From Cornus controversa (Eukaryota; Streptophyta; Magnoliopsida; Cornales; Cornaceae): a stretch of 64,000 nucleotides of DNA. The position numbers and the translations under genes were made by a program. Shown here piece after piece: positions 1 to 12,384 of this stretch (within the stretch, counting starts at the first letter, position 1; each line of letters opens with the position of its first letter). The notes beneath the pieces were generated by a model. The model was given only the letters and a program-made list of their open reading frames with translations, ran no database searches and was not told the DNA's origin. Where the stretch lies: NCBI GenBank assembly GCA_026545225.1, contig CM048849.1:49774336-49838335 (forward strand), written 5' to 3'.

Positions 1-291
1 CCATGAAAAAAAATCCCAAAAAAGGATCCAAAAAACATATATCTTTTGACAATACCCAAAAAAAAGTTATCTATGTTGAATAAAAATTATCTCTTTTGAC
101 TGGACAAAAAAAAAGTATCTCTCTTAAATAATTATCTCTTTTGATATAGAATAAAAAAAAGTAGTCCCTATTGAATAAACTCTCTCTTTTTACCAGATCT
201 AAAAATTAAAAAACAGTAGTGACATTCGCGCTCCATAAAACTACCGTGGCGCTCCAACCCTTGTTCTACAAAAAGGTATACAATATACTAT
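1..291. other. Degenerate transposon flank
   Basis: No gene. The first 190 bases carry the short motif tatctcttttgac several times, which is the reverse complement of the motif gtcaaaagagata found many times inside the neighbouring element at 292-1577. Bases 219-262 resemble the terminal sequence of that element (gcgctcc and accgtggcgctcc against gcactcc and accgttgcactcc). This suggests a second, older or rearranged member of the same family cut by the window edge. Confidence 0.4.
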
Positions 292-1577
292 GGGAGGTGA
301 TATTTGCACTCCACTTTTTTACCGTTGCACTCCACTTACCTTTTTCTTTTAAATAAAATGACAAGAATATTCCTAAATTCATTAATACATTCTCCCTTAT
401 TTTAAAATACCATAACTACCCTTCATACTATAAATTTTAACTCTTTTTTACTTCGTTTAGTACTTTATTTTGTGTTCCAGTCAAAAGAGAACTTTTTTCT
501 TGGGTATATATTTTATTATGTCAAAAAAGATAATTTATTCAACTGAGATTTTTTTTTTGGTCATGTCAAAAGAGATAATGAGTACTTTATTTTTTTTTGG
601 TACATTTTTTTTGGTCCTGTCAAAATTAAAGGATAATTTATTCAATAGAGAGAATTTTGTTTCGTGTCTTTTTTTTTTTTTTTTTTTTGTGTACTATACT
701 TTTTTATCGGTGCTGTCAAATGAGAGAATTTATTCAACATATATAACTATTTTTTGAATTTTTTTTTTTTGTGTACCATACCTTTTTTTTCAATTATGTC
801 AAAAGATATAATTTATTCAATAGAACTAATATTTTTTTTGTTCCTGTCAAAGAGAATTTATTCAACAGAGATAATATTTTTTGGGTGGTTTTTTTATGTG
901 AATATTGTTTTTTTTGGGTCCTATAGAAAAAACATTTTTTTGGGATAATTTATTCAATAGAGAGAATTTTGTTTTGTGTCTTTTTTTTTTTTGTTTGTGT
1001 ACTATACTTTTTTATCGGTGCTGTCAAATGAGAGAATTTATTCAACATATATAACTATTTTTTGGATTTTTTTTTTGTGTACCATACCTTTTTTTTCAAT
1101 CATGTCAAAAGAGATAATTTATTCAACAGAACTAATATTTTTTTTGTTCCTATCAAAGAGAATTTATTCAACAGAGATAATATTTTTTGGGTGTTTTTTT
1201 GTGTGAATATTGTTTTTTTTTGGGTCCTATAGAAAAAACATTTTTTTGGATTTTTTTTTTCCGATTCCTCTCAAAAGAGTTAATTTATTCAATAAAGTTT
1301 AACATTTTTTTTAGTTCTTTTTTTTTTTTGATCCTCTCAAAAAAAAAAGACAACTTTTTTTGGAACCTATCAAAAGACGGAAGAAAACTATTTTTTGAGT
1401 CCTTTTTTTTGGGATAAATTTTTGTTTTGGATCTTGTCAAAAGAGACCATGTCAGACAAGGTAGTTGTGTAATTTGAAAAATAATAATCATTCACTTATA
1501 AAGTTAAAGATAAAAATGTCACTTTCTTTAAGATGAGAGTGCAAAGATAGAAAATGAGAGTGCGAATATCGCCTCCC
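292..1577. mobile_element. Non-autonomous TIR DNA transposon (Mutator/hAT-like), 8-bp TSD
   Basis: The element starts gggaggtgatatttgcactc and ends with the inverted form (gggaggcgatattcgcactc when read on the - strand). The inverted repeats stay alignable for about 50 bp. A perfect 8-bp direct repeat, tatactat, lies at 284-291 and 1578-1585, a target-site duplication. Inside are T-rich short repeats and no credible gene: open frames here are phenylalanine-rich by composition only. TSD length fits hAT or a short Mutator-like duplication; the superfamily is not settled. Confidence 0.75.
631..1245 (+). repeat. 312-bp tandem duplication inside the TIR element
   Basis: The stretch starting ggataatttattcaatagag at 631 recurs at 943, with the same order of sub-motifs afterwards (tatcggtgctgtcaaatgag, then ttcaacatatataactattt). 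The two copies differ mainly in the length of T runs. Both are made of shorter variants of gtcaaaagagataatttatt, so the interior grew by repeat expansion. Confidence 0.75.
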
Positions 1578-1686
1578 TATACTATAATATACATTCCCGG
1601 TCAACATACTATAAGTATGCAATGTGTACTTATATATTATAAACTAATTTACTTAACTATATAATATAAGTATACTAATATCTATA

Positions 1687-2652
1687 TCTACAGTAGTAAT
1701 CTCTTCCTCACCGGTGAGCAAGAGAGTTTATGCACATCTTTTATAGTATCCGATAGATTAAATCTAATGGTCACGTTCCAAACCCACCTTTCTCCTTCCA
1801 AAAACTAAAAACCACTATCTCTAATTTAATTTTCCAAATTAATTGTCACCATTGCTAAACAAAGGTAATTACCAAAAAAATATTCAATTCTTTTAATATA
1901 TTATTAGAAGAAAATGAAAAAAAATGGCGGTGATTTCCTATGTACTCTTGAGATGTGTAAACAATATATCTCACCCCTACTTGTTGAGCATATATTTTAG
2001 TATATATTCAAGTAATTAGTTCAGATAATTCTTAAATTTGTCTCGTAAATTATTTGTTTCACTACTAAATTTGTTGAAAATTTTAAAAATTGTAATGTGA
2101 ATATAATTTAAATTATATACTTTTTTACTTTTTTCTATTTTTTTATCAAGATCTTCAAAATTGCGTATGTGAATTTTATTCATCTAAATTTACTCTCATT
2201 ATGGATACTTTCTTTTTCTTTTTTTTTAGATTTTTGTTATTATTAGAGTTGATACTAATATCTATCATTTTTGTTAATCTTAGAGTTAAGACTAAGACTA
2301 AAATTGATCAATCCAAAAAGGAGGAATAAAAACTTTTAATAGTTTTCTAATGAAGTATTTATATATTTTAGAATATTTTAAATACATTTTTTGATGATTC
2401 CAACTCCTTAGTGTTTTAAATATATTTTAAAGTATTTTAAATACATTTTGAATGTTTTTTTTGGTAATTACCTTTGTTTAACAAAGGTAAGGATTAATTT
2501 TGAAAAATTAAATTAGAGAGAATGGTTTTGTGATTTTTTGGGAAGAGAAAGGTAGGTTTCAAACGTGACCGTTAGATTTAATCTAACGTCTACCATAAAA
2601 AGTGTGGATAAAATCTCTTACTTACCGGTGAGCAAGAGATTACTACTCTCTG
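1687..2652. mobile_element. Long-TIR DNA transposon (non-autonomous, Mutator-like?)
   Basis: Roughly 190 bp at the left end (gtagtaatctctt, then caccggtgagcaagagag, agattaaatctaa, ggtcacgtt, and ending near aacaaaggtaattaccaaaa) reappear inverted at 2455-2650. The middle is AT-rich with no gene. Outer borders are approximate because the right end touches the Helitron at 2655. Long terminal inverted repeats are typical of Mutator-like MITEs; no transposase is present. Confidence 0.65.
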
Positions 2653-2654
2653 TA

Positions 2655-4006
2655 TCTATACTATATATTAAAAGTACAAAGAGTATCAATCATTTTTTAA
2701 TTTTTTTAATTAATAAACATAGAAACATAAATTAGATATAGTTATAAATCAACTATACACCTAAATTCTTCTATAGTTATTATTCCTTTATAAAGAGTTC
2801 TAAATTCTTTTATAATTATTACTCCTTTATAAAGAGTCCTAAATTAACTATAGAACTAAATTTTTCTATAATTATTGTTCCTTTATAATTAGTATTCTAT
2901 TAATAAATAGACTCCTCCAACCATTATGCTACGTTTGGTTAGATAGAAATGGCAGGAAAGAAAAAGAAATGAATTTTTTTTTTTAACATTTTAGGAGTTT
3001 GGTTTGCAGAAAAAGAAATTTTTTGTGGGAAAGTAACTTTCCATAACCACCTGACTTTCTCCCAAAAATTTACTACCAAAAAACACAAGAAAATTTTGAT
3101 TTCTTGAGAAACTTTTATAAATTTATAATAATGTCCTATATTTTCTTGTAAGTTTAATATATTCTAAACTATAAATTGTAATTTCCTCCAACATTCTTGA
3201 AAAAATTCCACGCTAAACAAATTCATGTTGGAAAATGTATTTATTTTCCTTTTATTCACTTCACTTTCTTTCAAATCCTTTTACTTTCATTTTTTGGTAT
3301 TAGTCTCCATCTAGCCAGACCCTTAGGGTTTTCGATTAGTCTTTTTATCTCTCAAATCAGTTTTCTTTCCAAGTTCTCCTCATCTTGATTTGATTTCAAT
3401 AGTTTACTGTGAAAAAAGAAGGTATGAAGTCCTTCAAACTGTTATGTATTTTTCACTTTTACTCTATGCTGTAGTTTTTAATGTTTCTTATTTAAATGAA
3501 CATGCCTTTCTTTTATTAGGGAGAATTTTTTGTAGCATTGCTTTCTTAGACTTTGTAGTAAATTTTAATGACATAAAAAGGGTTTACTTTCAGGTTTTTT
3601 CTCTTTTACATATACACACTATGATTACTATGATTTTTTGTTGTTTTCATTAAAGATTGTTAGCTGAGAGATCCGTTTCCCTCCCTCTCTAGATTCATAC
3701 ACATTATGACGACTATGATTTTTCCGATTTTTATTTTTCATTTCGTTTACTACGCTTTTATTTTTTACGTTCCAAGAATCTAATAACTCTTCCATAAATG
3801 TCATTTCATATGAATAATCATATGTATATTATGTCAATCATTAAAATATATATGCCTAAAACAAATTAATGAAAAATAAAATAGAAGATATTACATTTGA
3901 CTCTTTAGATTTTGGAATTAGTTACTAATCAAATATAATTAATTATTTATATAAAAATTTTTAATTTGCTTTTTATTCACGTGCATTGGCACGTGCTTTT
4001 TACTAG
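2655..4006 (+). mobile_element. Non-autonomous Helitron
   Basis: The 5' end reads tctatactatatattaaaag, the form typical of plant Helitrons (TC start). The 3' end has a 7-bp hairpin stem, cacgtgc (3978-3984) with gcacgtg (3989-3995) and loop attg, then seven bases and CTAG (4003-4006). The flanking host bases are A (2654) and T (4007), the known A/T insertion site. There is no Rep/helicase gene, so it depends on an autonomous relative. It has captured or received another small element at about 2932-3330. Confidence 0.8.
2932..3330. mobile_element. Possible degenerate MITE nested in the Helitron
   Basis: The sequence tttggttagatagaaatgg near 2934 and the reverse complement of about 3305-3325 (tctggctagatggagac) are weakly alike, as are the A/G-rich stretches next to them. 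This fits an old hAT- or Harbinger-like MITE. No clear target duplication was found. Confidence 0.3.
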
Positions 4007-4024
4007 TATATAAGTATACTAATA

Positions 4025-4866
4025 AAAACAATACACTGTCTATATTATTCAAAATGAAAGAGCAATGGTCATTGACATTGGGCTTCTGCCAATGAACAAA
4101 GGCTAGGGACCAGCTGGGCCTAGGGGAAAGGAAGGGCAAGGAAATATTTGGGCTAGGAGGTAGTGGAAGAGTAAAACAAAAAGGAGAGCATTGGAAGGTG
4201 GGCTAGTGATCCGAAGGGCGTGGCCGGGCCGGGCCGGCCAGCTAACAGGTTCATGTTGGGCCAAATATTTATAGTTAAAATCACAAATTTCATTGCTTCA
4301 ATTTATATCTGACATTAAAATCCCATCTTCTAAAGAGCTAATGGCCTTGTCTTAAATGTTAATTAACCCAATTAGAATTAAATACTTCAGTCACAATACA
4401 TAAGAGCCCTTGCTAATGGCCTTGTCTTAAATGTTAATTAACCCAATTAGAATTAAATACTCCAGTCACAATACATGAGAGCCCTCATAGGAGGAAGGAC
4501 TTGCAAATTTTGGATAAGTTGAAGGGGTTTGTAGTCAAAATTAAAAGTACTAGGTAGTAATTTGCCAAAAATTGTTTTTTTTTTTTTTTTTTTCTTTTTG
4601 CCCTTATAATTATATCCACGCATAAATATACATAATTACGTGCATATATTTATGTTGGATATTTTTAGCCTTAATGGTTTCTTCAATCTTCATTTGTTGT
4701 AGATCGTCTCGGATGCGTCAAGTTTGGTGGTCAGAATTGAGGAAGTTGCAAAGTCTGTTCGCTCGGCCCGGTGACTTTTCTCCCCAGGTGACTGTCTCTC
4801 TCTCCTCTCTCTCTCTCTAAAAGTGTAGAGAGAAAGGCCTGCCGTCTTTAGGCCGGCACTGACCCA
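4025..4866 (+). other. Intergenic and promoter-proximal region of the protease gene
   Basis: No gene seen. It holds a GC-rich spot near 4215-4240 (repeated ggccgg), a 75-bp tandem duplication (listed apart), an AT-rich stretch with a T run at 4575-4592, and a CT-rich stretch at about 4793-4820 directly before the start codon, typical of a plant 5' leader. A confident TATA box cannot be picked out. Confidence 0.5.
4338..4487 (+). repeat. 75-bp tandem duplication upstream of the protease gene
   Basis: The segment beginning ctaatggccttgtcttaaat occurs at 4338 and again at 4413 with only a few substitutions, ending agagccct in both. It lies about 400-500 bp upstream of the protease start codon, so it may double a regulatory site; that is inference. 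Confidence 0.85.
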
Positions 4867-6736
4867 ATGGCGCAGCCACCGCTCGTCGCCACCACTTCCA
4901 CCGTCCTTCTCCTCCTATTTATCATCGCACTTAACACATCCGACGTCGTTTCCTCCGGCGATCCCAACACCTTCCTCCTCCTCCGACCACCCCATGGCGC
5001 CACCAGCCGCCACACCATGTTCCTCCCTCTCTTTCCCACCCCTCCCAACTCTTCCCGGAGCTCCGCTGCCTCCCGTCGCCAACTCGACAGATCCGACCCT
5101 CACCACCCCAATGCTCGGATGCCACTCTACGACGATCTCCTCCGCAACGGGTAATAACTTATCGTTGTCTCCGATCTCTTTCCCATATGTATGTATTGCT
5201 ATATACATATATGTATATGTAATGATCTGAATTGAATTAAATTTGTGGGATTTGAATTGGTGTTGCAGTTACTACACCACCAGGCTTTGGATCGGGACTC
5301 CTCCGCAGAGATTCGCTCTTATAGTTGATACGGGGAGTACCGTCACGTATGTTCCGTGCTCTACGTGTGAACAGTGTGGCAATCATCAGGTGATTATCTG
5401 ATTGATTCAATTGCTCTGGTAGTGAATTGTTTTAATTGAATTGAATATAGATAATAGATTATATAAACATTTCTGCGCTATCTGTTGTGAAAGAATAACT
5501 GTATGCAACAAATTGAGATGTTGGTGTGTTACGTATTCTTGATAAAGTATCAAATGGTGGATATGGTTCGGGTTAATTTTAATTTTGTGTCTTAGACATC
5601 TACGCTTGTTGCAATAATAAAAGCGTAAAGATGGACTTTCGAGTTTAACAAAATAGTCACATGGGATGTTTGTCTCCAGTCTTTACCACTCAGCCGATAA
5701 GCACTGGGTAAGACCCACCTTTTTTTTTTTTTCTATTGAATTTTGTGTGTAAGAAGAGCAGGGCCGTGGGGACTATACCTTTTTTAAAGGAAATCGCTGT
5801 ATTACTAAATACTTAATGAATATCTTTCAAATTGCTATTAGTCATTACTTGGTGTAAAAGTTTGAGTTAGCAACTGTTAGGATACCTGTTGGAGTATGAG
5901 AGCAGTCACTTTGTAAAACGTAACGTCAAATTCTTGGTCCGTCTTGATTTTGGAAAGACTCTCCTACCACCTCGCATAGCCGTGGCCTTTTACTTTTTTC
6001 ACAGTGTTTGCATAAAAAAGTTTGAGAACAAAAAGGGCAACTGCTATATTTATTAATAAGAGAATGTTGAATTCTGTTTTATTTTATTTTTTTATTTGGT
6101 AGGTAAGATAAATGTGCACCCAATTTACACACATGCACCCAACTTACACACACCCTCGCAATTGCTTCAACGGGGACCTGAATCATCAACCTCTCATATG
6201 AGAAGAAGAGGAGGAGATACACTTGAATTCAGATTTCATTTCTACACCATTGTTTTATCTCGAACTCAACTCAATTAAGTCATATCCCATCCCAATTATG
6301 CGGCATCAATGAATTGTGTTTTTCCATTACACTCGGTCGTGGGTAATAAATGTCCTTCGTGATTTAGGATTCATGTTCACGGAGGGTTTGACTTGGATAT
6401 TTCTCTGATTGTTTGCTACTTAACACAAACCTCTTCCTTTAAGTTAAGGTTAGGATAGGGATTAAGTTACTAAGCATGATGGGGGATTTATTGCTTGTTT
6501 TATATAATTCTTTTCTATTTTCGGTTTAATTTTACAATGAATTGTATAGTCTTTCTTACTTGTTTCTATACATTTGATATCAACTTCCTTTTACAGTTAT
6601 ACACTTGTACTTTATGAAATAAAATATACAATTTTTTCCCTAAAATATATTTTATATGCAAGTAGTTTGGGTTACTGATTGACCAGAATTGCTGATCCTA
6701 CCAGATTCTTACCCTGTGGTCCACAATTTAAATTTG

Positions 6737-6772
<36 letters not shown>

Positions 6773-9700
6773 TGCCTCTTTATTTTTGCCCAATCGATGG
6801 AGTAATGTTGGTTCAACAGGATCCCAAGTTCCAGCCTGAACTTTCAAGTAGCTATGAACCTGTAAAGTGCAATATAGATTGCACCTGTGACAATGACAGG
6901 GTGCAATGTGTTTATGAGAGACAGTATGCTGAAATGAGTTCAAGCAGTGGCGTCCTCGGTGAGGATGTTATATCTTTTGGCAATCAAAGTGAACTTCCGC
7001 CACAGCGCGGTGTTTTTGGTTGTGAAAATATGGAAACTGGCGACATTTATAGTCAACATGCTGATGGCATAATGGGTTTGGGCCGTGGTGATCTCAGTGT
7101 TGTTGATCAACTTGTTGAAAAAGGTGTAATTAGTGATTCTTTTTCATTGTGTTACGGTGGGATGCATGTTGGTGGGGGGGCAATGGTTCTTGGGGAACTT
7201 TCACCCCCTGCAGACATGGTTTTTACCCATTCAGATCCTGTACGCAGGTATGTTTTTGAAATATTTATCTCATAGATATAGAAGATTATGTGTTCTTCTA
7301 ACAAATACATTTATAGATCTCACACATTTACTCTAGTCTCGGGATGGCAACAGTCCATATTACAATATTGAGCTGAAGGCGTTACACGTTGCTGGGAAGC
7401 CGTTGTCTTTAAATCCAAGGGTTTTTGATGGAAAACATGGAACTGTCCTTGATAGTGGTACTACATATGCTTATCTACCAGAAGCAGCATTTGTAGCATT
7501 TAAGGATGCTGTAAGATTCACTTTTCTTTAAGTTTTATATTCTACTATTTGGTTTATGGTTATTTTTTCTTCTTCTTTTGGTTGTTTACAAATACTTCTG
7601 AGTTCATATTTTATATCACTCCTAAACAAAGCTATGCAACATATTTGAGCTTGACAACTTTTTTTATTCTATATCACTCCTAAACAAAGCTATGCAACAT
7701 ATTTGTGCTTGACAACTCTTTTTTTCTCTGCTAAGTGAGTGATAAAAATGAAGTGAACTAAACTGTGAAACTTGAAAATGATAAAGGAACTTATAGTTTT
7801 ACCATGATGAATATATTATTTAATGCATTCTGACAGAGATTTATAACATTAATCTTTAAGTATAGTTGCATTAAGAAATCACACCTGGTACAAAGAGATA
7901 ATCGTGATGTTTCAACAATTATAGATTTGTAGGATATGTTAACATTTTGTCAGTGTCTTTTCTTTTTATTTTCTGTAATATCAAAGCTTCAAGCTTTCAT
8001 TGAATTTCTGGAAGCATTTTCTTATCAAAACCCAGGTTTAATTGGTTCTGATCCATCCTTCTTTGAGAAGCCAACTTAGATACCGAACTGAGGTTAGACT
8101 GCATGCAAAAGTTGAATTCTTTTCTTGCAAGATGACTGTCCTATTTCCAAATGGCACCATAAATGGACTAATTTTCTCTAGCAGTGTAAATAGAAAGACT
8201 TGAATTTAGTCGACTATAACAAAGGACAGAGAGTAAGTATTGCCGGCAACTTCTGTAGCACTTAAGAGATCCATCCATCTTTTTTTTTTTTATATAACTA
8301 AAGTTATTTAAAGATGCTCAAAAGGGGAGCGCACCCAAGAACAAGCACAAGCAGCCAACAACGGCCAGCTACAATATCAGATTCTCCACAAACTCCAAAA
8401 AATCCTCCTTTGATTTACAATTTTGCCCATTTACCCAAAAAAATAAAGAACTCATAATGTTATATTTGAGAGATCCATCCATCTATTTGCTTGTTGTTCC
8501 TTAAACACTCCGTTTCATCATGTAATTAGCCAAGACTTAACTTAAATGTTTGCAGGGTTATATATTCCCCTTGGATATAGTATCTTGACTATACTCTCAT
8601 CATTAATGTGAATGAATTCATTTATTGAGCCAAAGATATTCGTGTCTTGGACAGAGGAGATAAAAGAGTTCATTCTCTCTTTAACTTCTGATGAGGAGAG
8701 GATTTGGCCAATAGAGAAGAGATAGGCAGGACCTTGCAAATATATTTAACACTCAGTAAATACTAAACTAGTAGTGTGAAATTCATTCAGTTCTTGTGCA
8801 TAATTTTAAATTAGTGAAAATATGCATTTTCTAACACTTTCTTCCTCTTTGCTTTAGTGAATAGAGATGTGCCACTCTTCTCATAGAGTGCTAAAAATGA
8901 TGCTTCTTCACATGGGGCCCTATTCTCTTCATAGATGCTAGGGACCTTCTCCCAAATTTGATTCGTAGATTTTTTTTTCTTATTTATTTTGCTAAGTAAG
9001 GTTAATTCATTAACAAGCCTTAAGGCCTCAAAAAACTACAATTTACGAGGGTCATCCCAGGCATTTTACAAGTGTATTCAGCGTATCCCCATCTCCACCA
9101 CTCCTCCAAACAAAGCAAACAGAAAAGCTTAATGTAGTAACCTATTGCAGTACTGTACCTTCTATTGAAATATGTAAAGTCCATGTAAATATTAACCCAA
9201 CCTAACAGATTGTAGACTCACTGTTATGCACAGGACTGTAAGACTGCAACAGCAGCCCATCGAATTTGGCAGCCCCATTCCTGTTGGATCCACTGATCAG
9301 ATTGTGATTTTTTAAATCTTTCCAAAGATCACATCTTATATCTCACCGGAGCCATCATCTTCCTCTAAATGGTGACAATATCTCTGTAGTAGCAAACACA
9401 AGTTTCACAGCAATGATTCCTAGATAAGGACTTCTTTATATGTCCTTTTTTAGTTTGTCTGATCTAATCTCTTATAGCTTGAAATCTGCTTAAATTAATC
9501 ATGTTTGCTTCTGGTTGTAAGAAAAAGGATTCTTTGGAAGCTTCCTCCCCCCTCCCCCCAACACACACATGAATTAAAAAATTAGATGACCATCATTCTG
9601 TGACCTTAGATCCATCTTGTTCTTTTTTATCCTGGGTGTGGCCATTGAACCAAGTCTCGCTTCCATTGAAATGATGTCAAATCTTTTAATGATGCTGACC

Positions 9701-12350
9701 TCAAGATCCTCAATTTTAGGCAAATAACTATGTGGACCTCATAAACCCAAGAAATTGAAAACAAAATTCTCTCTCTCTCTCTCTCTCAATAAAGTCTACA
9801 ATACCCCGGGAGTATTTTGTCACATTGTACCCCCCTCCATTATCCTTGACAATATAAAACTGTACAGTTTCCAAGAGAAATGAAGAACATTGTATGGAGG
9901 GGGTACCATGTGGCAAAATACCCCTGGGGTGTTGTAGACTTTCTCCTCTCTCTCTCTCTTTCTCTCGTGTGTGCAAATTTGTGGATGCGTACTGCAGGGG
10001 TGGGGAAGGGGAGGGGTGGGTGTGAATATGAATGCTTATGAAATTTGCAATTTTTTAATTTGTGCTATCCTACTTTTTAATATTTCCAAGTCTTTTTAAA
10101 CTTATATTTTTCTAATTTATTTCTACATCCATTTTCTCTTCTGATAAAAGAATTAGAAGTCCTTCACCTGAAATGTAGTTTTATTTTACTTAGGGAATTA
10201 CTTGACTTGCTTACAAACAAAAAGATGAATCATATTTGCCCCTTTTTATGTGATTGTTAACAGTCTCCTGTGTGTGTGTGTGTACTTATGACGTGCATGT
10301 GTGCATTCGTGTACCTTTGCATCTGCATGTGTCAAACCATTCACTATTTTCTGAATCTTTCTGCTACCAGATTGTAATATCCCACAGAATTTCTGCTTAA
10401 ATTTTGAGGGTACTGTTCATCATCCACTTCTTTCCATTAGAATGCATATGATATACCTTGTTGGATGGTGAGTGGGCCCAATTTTAAAACATCCTTGTAA
10501 TGCTAAAAAACTCGGATAAGTTGCATAAGCAGTTGTGGGTTAACATCATTTTTGTATCATGTGTGGTGTAGTTCACATTTTTCTGTCACAATTCAATCGC
10601 GCTGTCAGCCTCTCCTGTTCGATTATCATTTATCTTCTATATTTCTGTTGTAATTTTTTGTTTGTTAAAATGCAGCTCATGAAAGAACTCCACTCGCTCA
10701 AGCTGATTCCTGGTCCTGATCCAAATTACAAAGATATTTGCTTCTCTGGTGCTGAAGGGTAGCTTCTTTTTTTTAATCCTAGTTGGTACACACCCACCTA
10801 CCCCCAAAGAATTGTTTGCACCCAAGAGGACTTGATCCTTAGACCTAATGCGTGCTAGGCACTAGGGCCAAGTTCTTTATCCACTTGAGCCAACCCCTTG
10901 GGGTTGAAGGGTAGCTTCTATAGCACCACAGAAAGTTTAAACTATCAATAATAATATTGTTTAACTATATATCTTTATGTTGCAAGTAATATTTAGTCTT
11001 GATGTTTGCTTCAGTGATTTCTCACAACTTTCGAAAACCTTTCCAATAGTTGACATGGTTTTTGGCAATGGACAGAAGCTGTCATTATCTCCTGAAAACT
11101 ACTTGTTCCAGGTAAACACATGACTTCTTCATTTGCCTTTTTTTTTTGAATCTTGCTTTCTTGAAACCGACATAGTTTGGTGTAGCTTTGGATATCCTTG
11201 GAACTGGTTCTTTGATATGCACAAACTGATAATTTCTTTCCCTGCTTCAATCACTTCTTGTCCATCTAAAGCATTCAAGGGTGCAAGGTGCATATTGCCT
11301 GGGGATTTTCCAGAATGGAAAGGATCCAACCACTCTTTTAGGAGGTATTTATTGTGTTATCAAATGTACTCTTACAATTTTTCACCATTATGCGCCCCGC
11401 TTCATGTGAAAAGCTTCTTCTCTTACCCAGTATATGTTAAAAAACCGACTTCCATTTAGTTTTGGTTCTTTTGTGATTTACCATCGAGCCTTTAACTCAA
11501 GTGTTATCTCCTCTCACATGGGAGGTTGAGGGTTCAATTCCCCATAGGGGCAATAGTTAGTGTGTGTGTGTATTACCTACAAAAAAGAAGGTACTTCTAT
11601 GATTATTTAATGTAAATGTACGTTGTTACAGGAATAATTGTCCGCAATACTCTTGTGATGTATGACCGTGAGCATGAAAAGATTGGTTTCTGGAAAACTA
11701 ATTGTTCTGAGTTATGGAAAAGACTTCACATTCTCGGTGCTCCTCCACCAGCACCTGCACCTTTTAATGGAACAAACTCGAAGGCAGATATGCCACCTAC
11801 ATTGGCTCCTATTGGACCTCCGCAGTATGCTCCTCCAGGTACAATAAAATTTCAGCTTAGACCTTACCTTTATCCTATTCCTTGCCATTTTATTTGCATT
11901 ATTTGAAGTAATTAATATTTGTCATGCTAAAGTTGGATTGGACACTTATTTGCAAGTGGTTGTACTGTAGTTGTGTTAATGGTTTGGTATCTCAGCTGAA
12001 TATTCCTACTATGGATTTGAAGGGAAGAGAGATGCTGTCCAATCTATTATTTTCTCCTCTTCAATTTTCATTTCTATGATATTCATTGGAATTAGATACT
12101 TCTTGCAATATATTGTTCTTCCTTTTCTTTTTTCCTGAGATTCTGATAAAAATTTAAATGCCAATCTATATTTTAAAGTTTTATTTCCTTTTCTGGTAAA
12201 TACAAAATTTTGCCTATCTATATTATTTTCTCTTTCTTCTTTTTTTTAAAGAAATTGTTGTGGAATTCAGCTCAGTTTTTTGCTTGGTACCCTTAGTGCT
12301 GTCATTGTTACATTCAATTCTTTTTTTTTTTCTATTTATATCGCCCCCCT

Positions 12351-12384
<34 letters not shown>

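Noticed and set aside
470-1417. Phenylalanine- and isoleucine-rich open frames
   Set aside because: They arise from T runs inside a transposon and overlap tandem repeats; no protein family is suggested.
4848-5230. Open frames on the - strand and in other + frames over exon 1 of the protease
   Set aside because: Shadows of a GC-rich exon; the frame that splices into the DTGS exon explains the sequence.
11133-11459. 108-residue open frame over intron 6 and exon 7
   Set aside because: Wrong frame: exon 7 in the protease frame gives the conserved CLGIFQNG stretch.
11490-11545. tRNA gene
   Set aside because: Box A and box B matches are present but no cloverleaf or acceptor stem; a tRNA-derived SINE is the better reading.
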